64,000 nucleotides of DNA from Photobacterium swingsii (GTDB taxonomy: Bacteria > Pseudomonadota > Gammaproteobacteria > Enterobacterales > Vibrionaceae), in contig NZ_AP024852.1 in assembly GCF_024346715.1 (NCBI RefSeq), forward strand, positions 2,604,001 to 2,668,000, read 5' to 3'. The notes under the pieces are model-generated. The model was not told the origin of the DNA and made no database searches. It was given only the letters and a program-made list of their open reading frames with translations. The number at the start of each line of letters is the position of its first letter. Positions within the stretch are counted from its first letter, which is position 1. Below, piece after piece: positions 54,919-61,246 of this stretch. Made by a program: the position numbers and the translations under genes.

Positions 54919-56361
54919 ATGGACAAACAGAATGTAAGACTACCTTCGCTAATGCAGGTAGTCCTAGCTCTAGGCATTTTCCTTGCTCTGGCATTTTCTT
55001 TCACCGCGAAACTTGATTTACCCATCCAACTAGCACTTTACATTGGTTGGTTCGTTATCATGGCTCTAGGTATTAAACTAGGTCACGACTACAAATCATT
55101 AGAAAAAGCGGCAACAAAAGGTATTGCTAACGGTTTAGGTGCAGTGCTCATCCTACTGGCAGTAGGTGCTCTTGTAGGTACATGGATTGCGGGCGGTATT
55201 GTTCCAACCATTATCTACTATGGTCTTAAAGCTATTCACCCTTCTATCTTCCTTTTAGCGACCATGATCATCTGTTCACTAACTGCGCTTGCAACAGGTA
55301 CCTCTTGGGGTGCGGCAGGTACTGCTGGTATTGCAATGATGGGTATTGGTCAAGGCTTGGGTATTCCAGCGCCAATGACAGCAGGTGCGGTTCTTTCGGG
55401 CTGTTACTTTGGTGATAAACTGTCACCACTATCTGATTCAGTGATCCTTGCCTCTTCTATGTCTAACGTAGAAGTGATGGAACACATCAAAGGTATGCTA
55501 CCTATCGCGCTAATCAGCTACATCATCACAGGTATCCTATTCACAGGTGCGGGTCTGCACTACGCGGGCAATGTTGATATGGCGCAGGTTGACTCTGTTA
55601 TTCTTGCAATGGAGCAGCAGTTCGTTATTACGCCAATGTCATTTATCCCTGTGATTATCGTCCTTGGCCTACTAGCAATGCGTATGCCTTCTTTCCCTGT
55701 AATCTCACTAGGCTCTCTACTGGGTATTGTGTGGGCGGTTATGATTCAAGATATGGACCCGCTTGTTGCCTTCAACACAGCATGGGCTCCGTTCTCAATC
55801 AGCTCTGGTGTTGACTTCATCGATGCCATCCTAAACCGTGGCGGCATGTCATCTATGCTAGGTTCGGTAGCGGTTATCGTATTTGGTCTTGGTTTCGGTG
55901 GCTTACTGGATAAAGTAGGCGTACTACAAACTATCGCGAAACTATTCGAAAAACGCGTGAATTCTGCAGGTAGCCTATCTGTATCGACTATCGCAACCGC
56001 ATTCTTAGGTAACGTATTTGGCTCTGCGATGTACGTATCGCTAATCCTAACCCCTAAGATCTGTGCGAAGAACTACGATCGTCTAGGTTACAAGCGTAAG
56101 AACCTATCTCGTAACGCCGAATTTGGTGGTACGTTAACATCAGGTATGGTGCCGTGGAGTGATAACGGTATCTACATGGCCAGTATCCTTGGCGTGGCAA
56201 CCTTCTCTTACGCACCATTCATGTGGTTAAGCTTCGTATGTATTATCGTAACGATTGTAACCTCTTACATGGGTTGGTTCGTTGACCGTTGTCCACCAAC
56301 GTCACAAGCTGAAATTGATGCAAAAGCAGAAGAAGCTGAGCTAAAAGCGCAAACAGCGTAA
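54919..56361 (+). CDS. nhaC: Na+/H+ antiporter NhaC
   Basis: A 480-residue membrane antiporter of the NhaC family with about 12 helices. Conserved stretches are 'ATGTSWGAAGTAGIAMMGIG', 'GCYFGDKLSPLSDSVILASS', 'GVDFIDAILNRGGMSSMLG' and 'GGTLTSGMVPWSDNGIYMAS'. The C-terminal tail is charged (EIDAKAEEAELKAQ). It exchanges Na+ for H+, and some homologues carry lysine or other cations. It is preceded by a long leader region and ends at a strong terminator. Confidence 0.92.
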   Translation: MDKQNVRLPSLMQVVLALGIFLALAFSFTAKLDLPIQLALYIGWFVIMALGIKLGHDYKSLEKAATKGIANGLGAVLILLAVGALVGTWIAGGIVPTIIYYGLKAIHPSIFLLATMIICSLTALATGTSWGAAGTAGIAMMGIGQGLGIPAPMTAGAVLSGCYFGDKLSPLSDSVILASSMSNVEVMEHIKGMLPIALISYIITGILFTGAGLHYAGNVDMAQVDSVILAMEQQFVITPMSFIPVIIVLGLLAMRMPSFPVISLGSLLGIVWAVMIQDMDPLVAFNTAWAPFSISSGVDFIDAILNRGGMSSMLGSVAVIVFGLGFGGLLDKVGVLQTIAKLFEKRVNSAGSLSVSTIATAFLGNVFGSAMYVSLILTPKICAKNYDRLGYKRKNLSRNAEFGGTLTSGMVPWSDNGIYMASILGVATFSYAPFMWLSFVCIIVTIVTSYMGWFVDRCPPTSQAEIDAKAEEAELKAQTA

Positions 56362-56385
56362 TAAATAGTTACAATTTCTTTCAAC

Positions 56386-56416
56386 AAAAAAGAGCACTTC
56401 GGTGCTCTTTTTTTTG
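56386..56416 (+). terminator. Terminator after nhaC
   Basis: agagcac / gtgctct with a ttcg tetraloop, flanked by A-run and a run of nine T. Confidence 0.93.
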
Positions 56417-56595
56417 CTTAAAATCATAAATAAGCAAGACTAATCAATACCATTAGTTTTATTTATCTTACTGATTTAATGGATTTTTTATCGTCAATTC
56501 TTAGCTTGATGAAAATTTATTAATAGATAATGAATGCCGATCAAGATCACATTTACAATCAACTAATCCTATAGTGTTACATTTCGGTAGCCAAC

Positions 56596-56673
56596 TTGAC
56601 CCCGGTCAATTACTTAGCGCCCTATTTAGCGAAAATACCCCTGTTTTTTATTTCCCACGTCCATTTTGACCCC
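56596..56673. promoter_or_regulatory. Two TTGACCCC elements in the 397-base gap ahead of yjiH
   Basis: ttgaccccggtcaa at 56596-56609 is a perfect inverted repeat (6 bases each side of CC). The same 8 bases, ttgacccc, recur at 56666, exactly 70 bases on and 93 bases before the yjiH ATG. They could be regulator sites, or one could be a -35 element. Nothing else in the 56362-56758 gap is recognisable apart from the nhaC terminator. Confidence 0.4.
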
Positions 56674-56758
56674 AATGTGTTATTTCACATTATTAACAGG
56701 TCATGAATGTATTTGTGGTTTTATCGCAGTGCGATGTTGATTCCTATGAGGTAACACT

Positions 56759-57490
56759 ATGAGCAATCCAGCGGAACAAGGCCGCAAAGTCACGATCGGC
56801 AGTTACATTGCCCTCGCCTTTGCTGTTGTCTTCTTTTCAGGTCTTTTACAGTCAAATGAATGGTATGGTGTTTTTGATTTCACTACGCTAAACGGTTCAT
56901 TTGGTAACGTTGTTTATTCTGTTAATGAAACAGCTGATGGTATCCAAACAGCAGCAACCTCTATGCGCGGTAAAGGCGGTAGCGGTGCTCGTGATGGTTT
57001 CCTATTTGCGTTAACACTGATCCCAACAGTAATGTTTGCACTAGGTATGATTAACGTACTTGAGCATTACGGTGCGCTGGATGCTGCTCGTAAGCTGTTA
57101 ACCCCACTTCTTCGTCCATTAATGGGCATTCCTGGTAACTCAGGTCTTGCACTTATCGCATCACTTCAGAGTACCGATGCTGGTGCAGCAATGACCCGCC
57201 AATTAAAAGATGAAGGCCACCTCACCAAGCGCGAAACCGATGTTTTCACTATGTTCCAATTCTCAGCGGGTGCTGCGATTGTAAACTTCTTCTCATCTGG
57301 CGCGGTGCTATTCACACTAACAAACATGGATGGTACGCCTGCGGTTACTTCATCAATCGGCTTAGCTGTCGCTATCATGTTCATCTTCAAATTTGTAGGT
57401 GCAAACATGTTCCGTCTTTACCTAAACATCACAGAAGGTAAAGAAGACAAATCAGACAAGAAACCAGAAATGACTGAGGAGACAGCATAA
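56759..57490 (+). CDS. yjiH: YjiH-like nucleoside-recognition (Gate) membrane protein
   Basis: A 243-residue membrane protein with about five helices. 'GFLFALTLIPTVMFALGMINV', 'ALIASLQSTDAGAAMTRQL' and 'FQFSAGAAIVNFFSSGAV' match E. coli YjiH (Gate domain, also in spore-maturation SpmA/B). It pairs with YjiG, whose gene overlaps by one base (TAATG). In E. coli yjiH-yjiG precede iadA, an isoaspartyl dipeptidase; here an M20 peptidase follows. A transport role for the pair is inferred. GAGG is placed ahead of the ATG. Confidence 0.88.
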   Translation: MSNPAEQGRKVTIGSYIALAFAVVFFSGLLQSNEWYGVFDFTTLNGSFGNVVYSVNETADGIQTAATSMRGKGGSGARDGFLFALTLIPTVMFALGMINVLEHYGALDAARKLLTPLLRPLMGIPGNSGLALIASLQSTDAGAAMTRQLKDEGHLTKRETDVFTMFQFSAGAAIVNFFSSGAVLFTLTNMDGTPAVTSSIGLAVAIMFIFKFVGANMFRLYLNITEGKEDKSDKKPEMTEETA

Positions 57491-57951
57491 TGACTGCCGC
57501 TAAAAAACCAATGGTGACTGACATCTTCGTTGAAGGTGCTAAGAAAGGCTGGGTTATTGCAACAACCTCTACCGTTCCTAACGTATTGATGGCTTTTGTT
57601 ATCATCAAGGCATTACAAATCACAGGTGCACTGGATCTAATGGGTTCATTGTTCTCACCTGTTATGGCTATCTTTGGCCTACCAGGTGAAGCTGCAGCGG
57701 TTCTTATCGGTGCATGGATGTCGATGGGTGGTGCAGTTGGTGTGGTTATCACCCTATTTGACCAAGGTATTCTTAACGGTCAACACATCGCTATTCTTGC
57801 CCCTGCTATTTACCTAATGGGTTCTCAGGTGCAGTACATGGGCCGCATCATGGGTCCAATTGGTACTGAAGGTCGCTACATTCCAGTGATGATTGCCTTG
57901 TCTGTACTGAATGCTTTCGCTGCAATGTTTGTAATGAACATTCTGGTGTAA
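57490..57951 (+). CDS. yjiG: YjiG-like Gate-domain membrane protein
   Basis: A 153-residue membrane protein of exactly the length of E. coli YjiG. 'FVEGAKKGWVIATTSTVPNVLMAF' (in parts), 'VLIGAWMSMGGAVGVVITLF' and 'YLMGSQVQYMGRIMGPIG' are family stretches. Its start overlaps the yjiH stop (TAATG), so the two are translated together and probably form one membrane complex. A terminator follows before the peptidase gene. Confidence 0.9.
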   Translation: MTAAKKPMVTDIFVEGAKKGWVIATTSTVPNVLMAFVIIKALQITGALDLMGSLFSPVMAIFGLPGEAAAVLIGAWMSMGGAVGVVITLFDQGILNGQHIAILAPAIYLMGSQVQYMGRIMGPIGTEGRYIPVMIALSVLNAFAAMFVMNILV

Positions 57952-57959
57952 ACCGTTTT

Positions 57960-57982
57960 AGGGCCTTACGAGGCCCTTTTTT
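57960..57982 (+). terminator. Terminator between yjiG and the M20 peptidase gene
   Basis: agggcc / ggccct with a 6-base loop followed by six T. The peptidase gene starts 57 bases later, so this is either a partial terminator lowering its expression or the end of the yjiHG message. Confidence 0.85.
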
Positions 57983-58038
57983 ATTCTATTCGTTTTATTC
58001 CCCTTATTTATCTCAACTAAGGACGCTTTGGAGTCATT

Positions 58039-59175
58039 ATGAATATCTCCCTACAAGATTTTTCGCTAGAGAACTACCTAGAAGAACTACGTCCATTAAT
58101 TGATGTTGATTGCGGTACGTTAACCAAAGAAGGCATCGAAGTTATTGCCAACCAAATGGAAAAAAAATACCTCGATATGGGTTGGTTCGTAAAACGTGTT
58201 GATTGCGGTATCGCAGGCACTGGCCTTGAAGTTCGTAACAAACCCGATACAGACCAAATTGATGTGATGATGATTGGCCACATGGATACCGTATTCCCTG
58301 TTGGTACTGTTGGCGCTCGTCCAATGACAACCGACGAAAACCGTGCTTACGGCCCTGGCGTTTCAGACATGAAATCTGGCTTGTTAAACGTTGTTTACGC
58401 GCTGCGTAACATCGACAAGGCAGTGACAGATAAACTGTCTATTTGCATTTGCATGAACCCAGACGAAGAAATCGGTTCGCTACATTCTGAAGAATGGCTA
58501 AAAAGCGTTGCGGTTAATGCGAAAAATGTTCTTGTAGCAGAAGCTGCACGTGCTGATGGTTCACTCGTAAAAGCCCGTAAAGGCATGGCGCGTTACCGCT
58601 TAGGCTTTGCAGGTAAAGCTGCTCACGCAGGTAACGATCCACAAAGTGGCCGCAGTGCAATCACTGAAATGGCAAACTGGATCCTAGCCATTAATGCGCT
58701 CACTAACTTTGAAACAGGTACCACACTTAACGTGGGTGTCGTGAACGGTGGCGCTGGCGCAAACATAGTGCCGGATCAAGCTGAAGCTGTCGTTGATGTA
58801 CGTTTCTGGGACAACGATGAATACGCAGAAGCCGATGCGAAAATTCGTGCACTAACAGAAACACCTTTCGTTAATGGCGTGACCATTACTGTCGAACGTG
58901 AAGCACATAAACCTTCGATGGTGCCATCTGAAAAAACTGAAGCTCTGATGGCATTAGTTGAAAAATCAGGTGAAGAGCTAGGTATCGATATTAAATGGCA
59001 AGAAGTAGGCGGCGGTTCTGACGCCAACCTCACTGCGGTTCTGGGTATTCCAACACTGGATGGCCTTGGCCCTGCAGGCGCCGGCTTCCACAGTGCCGAT
59101 GAGTACTTAGAACTTAACACGATTGAACCTCGTATTAAGCTTCTTATCCGTGTACTTGAAAAATTAGCGGCGTAA
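58039..59175 (+). CDS. M20-family zinc carboxypeptidase (CPG2-like)
   Basis: A 378-residue M20 metallopeptidase. Zinc ligands: His in 'MMIGHMDTVFP', bridging Asp in 'GPGVSDMKSGLL', the catalytic pair in 'MNPDEEIGSLHSEEW', Asp/Glu near 'LVAEAARADG' and His in 'GAGFHSADEYLEL'. 'GKAAHAGNDPQSGRSAI' is the dimerisation-domain signature of the glutamate carboxypeptidase group. No signal peptide is seen, so it is cytoplasmic. The substrate is probably an N-acyl or peptide-linked amino acid imported by YjiHG (inference). GGAG stands 7 bases ahead of the ATG. Confidence 0.88.
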   Translation: MNISLQDFSLENYLEELRPLIDVDCGTLTKEGIEVIANQMEKKYLDMGWFVKRVDCGIAGTGLEVRNKPDTDQIDVMMIGHMDTVFPVGTVGARPMTTDENRAYGPGVSDMKSGLLNVVYALRNIDKAVTDKLSICICMNPDEEIGSLHSEEWLKSVAVNAKNVLVAEAARADGSLVKARKGMARYRLGFAGKAAHAGNDPQSGRSAITEMANWILAINALTNFETGTTLNVGVVNGGAGANIVPDQAEAVVDVRFWDNDEYAEADAKIRALTETPFVNGVTITVEREAHKPSMVPSEKTEALMALVEKSGEELGIDIKWQEVGGGSDANLTAVLGIPTLDGLGPAGAGFHSADEYLELNTIEPRIKLLIRVLEKLAA

Positions 59176-59203
59176 TAACGACTACACGAGTTAACACGAT
59201 CAA

Positions 59204-59241
59204 AAAAGAGCGCTTAGTATTGATACTAGGCGCCCTTTTTA
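59204..59241. terminator. Bidirectional terminator after the peptidase gene
   Basis: gcgcttagta / tactaggcgc (one G-T pair) with loop ttga; A-run before and T-run after. It also serves the small leftward gene at 59271. Confidence 0.85.
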
Positions 59242-59270
59242 TCTTTAGCTTTCAATTAAAGGCCAGAATA

Positions 59271-59438
59271 TTAGTTAACCAATTCGACCTTTTCTGAGTA
59301 TTTTACTTCTTCACGGGGAAGCAACCCTCTCTCTTCGCATAACTGTCGAAGAAACTTCTCTTTCACTTTTGACAAGTGCTGACGCGACTCGGTATTCGCT
59401 TTTCGTTGAATGCTTCGTGTCATCCTGGCGTAAGTCAT
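59271..59438 (-). CDS. Small basic protein of unknown function
   Basis: A 55-residue, highly charged protein (MTYARMTRSIQRKAN ... EKVELVN) without membrane segments, apparently helical and with one cysteine (LRQLCEERGLL). The ATG at 59438 has AGGG about 8 bases ahead; the frame can be read from 59480 but that adds residues of no known value. It ends next to a shared terminator. It may be a real conserved small protein of the genus, but I recognise no family. Confidence 0.5.
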   Translation of the reverse strand: MTYARMTRSIQRKANTESRQHLSKVKEKFLRQLCEERGLLPREEVKYSEKVELVN

Positions 59439-59746
59439 TGTGATCAGCCCTTTATTTTCTATCCGTATCTCAGTAAGCAAGCATATAACTGCTTAGCATT
59501 ACTTTCGAGAGCAGAATATTACCCTAATCACGAATAAACTGAAACAAGAAAGACATAGTTGCATAATGTTAGAAGCTGACTTCTACTCACTTATGGTTAG
59601 ATATCGAATCCTATCAGACATTTCCCGCATTAACGTGCATTATATTTGCAACTTAATGATCCTGATCAATGACGATATTAATCACCACTCGTTATTCTTA
59701 CCTTATAAAGTTGCAAAACAAATACACCTTAAAAAGGGATCTAGCA
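59439..59746. other. 308-base region ahead of hcp
   Basis: Apart from the FNR-type box at 59656-59669 and a possible -10 (tattct, 59693-59698), no feature is seen. Open frames here are upstream extensions of hcp or chance. Confidence 0.5.
59656..59669 (+). promoter_or_regulatory. FNR/CRP-family box ahead of hcp
   Basis: atgatcctgatcaa matches TTGAT-N4-ATCAA at all but one position. Its centre lies about 41.5 bases ahead of a start site implied by the -10-like tattct at 59693-59698, the class II activator position. Both FNR and other family members known to control hcp genes (HcpR, DNR, NnrR type) use this motif. Confidence 0.65.
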
Positions 59747-61096
59747 ATGTCGAACCTAGCAATGTTCTGTCACCAGTGTTCTATGGCACAAAGTGGCGGC
59801 TGTGGTAGCACAGGTAAAACACAAGGCACATGTGGTAAAGATGAAAATCTATCACGCCTACAAGATATTATGATTTTTGGCTTAAAAGGCCTATCAGCAT
59901 ACCGAACTCACGCTGATGATCTTGGTGCTGCAACAAAATCAGTTGATGATGTTATTGCAGAAACACTGTACTTCACCCTGACTAACGTTAACTTCAGTTT
60001 CGACCAACATATCGCCCAACTGATGAAAATCGGTGGTGCGGGTAGCGAAATGATGTCAATTCTGGGTGAAGCTCACCACGGTCGCTTAGGGATCCCTACT
60101 CCTGTATGCGTACCGCAGAATAAAGCTGAAGGTAAAGGTATTCTTGTAACAGGTCACGATCTTGAGCTACTTGAACGCCTATTGATTGCAACCGAAGGTA
60201 AAGGCATCAATATTTACACTCACTCAGAGATGTTACCTGCACACGGTTACCCTGAACTACGTAAATACGCACACCTAAAAGGAAATGTGGGTAAAGCTTG
60301 GTTCGATCAGAAAAAACTGTTCCAAGAATGGAATGGTACTATCATAGTAACCACTAACTGTATCGTGCCACCAACAGGCCGTGCAGATTACGCTGATCGT
60401 CTCTACAGCTACGGCATTGTCGGTATTGATAACTGCCGTCAACTTGAAGATGACTTCGCACCACTTATCGAACAAACACTTGCACTGCCAGATATCGAAG
60501 GTTTTGATAGTGAAGAAACCCTAATGACGGGTCATAACTACAAAACAATTTTGGGCCTCGCTCCACAAATTCTTGATGCGGTTAACGCAGGTAAGATCAA
60601 GCAATTCTTCGTAGTGGCTGGTTGTGATAAGCCAGGTAAACCAAACGATTACTTCCGCGATCTTGCGCTTTCTATCCCAGATGATTGCATCATCTTGACG
60701 TCTTCTTGCGGTAAATTCCGCTTTAATGACCATGACTTCGGTAACATCCCTGGTACTGAGATCCCTCGCTACCTCGACCTTGGTCAGTGTAACGACAGCT
60801 ACGGTGCAGTAATGATTGCACTGGCGTTAAGTGATGCTATGGGTGTGCCTGTGAACGAGCTACCTGTGAATATCGTGCTTTCTTGGATGGAACAAAAAGC
60901 CGTTCTGATCCTATTAGCACTATTCAACCTAGGTATCCAAAACATCTACCTAGGTCCAAATCCTCCGGAATTTGTAAACGAAGATATCTTTGCTTTCCTA
61001 CAGCAGCAATTCAACTTGCAGCTTACAGGCGATGCTAAAGACGATTTAGAAAAAATGCTAAATCCACAACCAAAAATTGAGGTAGTAGAAGCGTAA
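59747..61096 (+). CDS. hcp: Hybrid-cluster protein (Hcp), short class III-like form
   Basis: A 449-residue Fe-S protein active on NO or hydroxylamine under anaerobiosis. Hybrid-cluster ligands are seen in 'MLPAHGYPELRKY', 'TTNCIVPP', 'VVAGCDKPG', 'SSCGKFRFN' and 'LGQCNDSYGA'. 'IVLSWMEQKAVLILLALF' is also typical. The N-terminus reads C-x2-C-x7-C-x9-C ('FCHQCSMAQSGGC'), not the C-x2-C-x11-C-x6-C of E. coli. About 100 residues of the N-terminal helical domain are absent compared with the 550-residue E. coli protein. AAGGGA lies 7 bases before the ATG at 59747. No hcr reductase gene is adjacent. Confidence 0.92.
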   Translation: MSNLAMFCHQCSMAQSGGCGSTGKTQGTCGKDENLSRLQDIMIFGLKGLSAYRTHADDLGAATKSVDDVIAETLYFTLTNVNFSFDQHIAQLMKIGGAGSEMMSILGEAHHGRLGIPTPVCVPQNKAEGKGILVTGHDLELLERLLIATEGKGINIYTHSEMLPAHGYPELRKYAHLKGNVGKAWFDQKKLFQEWNGTIIVTTNCIVPPTGRADYADRLYSYGIVGIDNCRQLEDDFAPLIEQTLALPDIEGFDSEETLMTGHNYKTILGLAPQILDAVNAGKIKQFFVVAGCDKPGKPNDYFRDLALSIPDDCIILTSSCGKFRFNDHDFGNIPGTEIPRYLDLGQCNDSYGAVMIALALSDAMGVPVNELPVNIVLSWMEQKAVLILLALFNLGIQNIYLGPNPPEFVNEDIFAFLQQQFNLQLTGDAKDDLEKMLNPQPKIEVVEA

Positions 61097-61109
61097 TCGC
61101 TTTTACCTC

Positions 61110-61195
61110 TATCCCGTCTACGCTACTTGGTGCTACGCCAGTATCGGGATAGACCTCATGAGTCGCTTCCACCCTACCCACTCAGGAAGCGGCTC
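61110..61195 (+). other. Two consecutive hairpins between hcp and nifJ
   Basis: The first has a 7-base stem (tatcccg / cgggata, 28-base loop with further pairing). The second has an 11-base stem (61160-61170 with 61185-61195, one G-T pair). Neither is followed by a T-run, so they look like processing or stability structures in a shared hcp-nifJ message rather than terminators. Confidence 0.5.
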
Positions 61196-61246
61196 ACTCC
61201 TTCATTAATAAGAAATTATTACAGTGCTCGTTCGCTGGAGCTTGTT

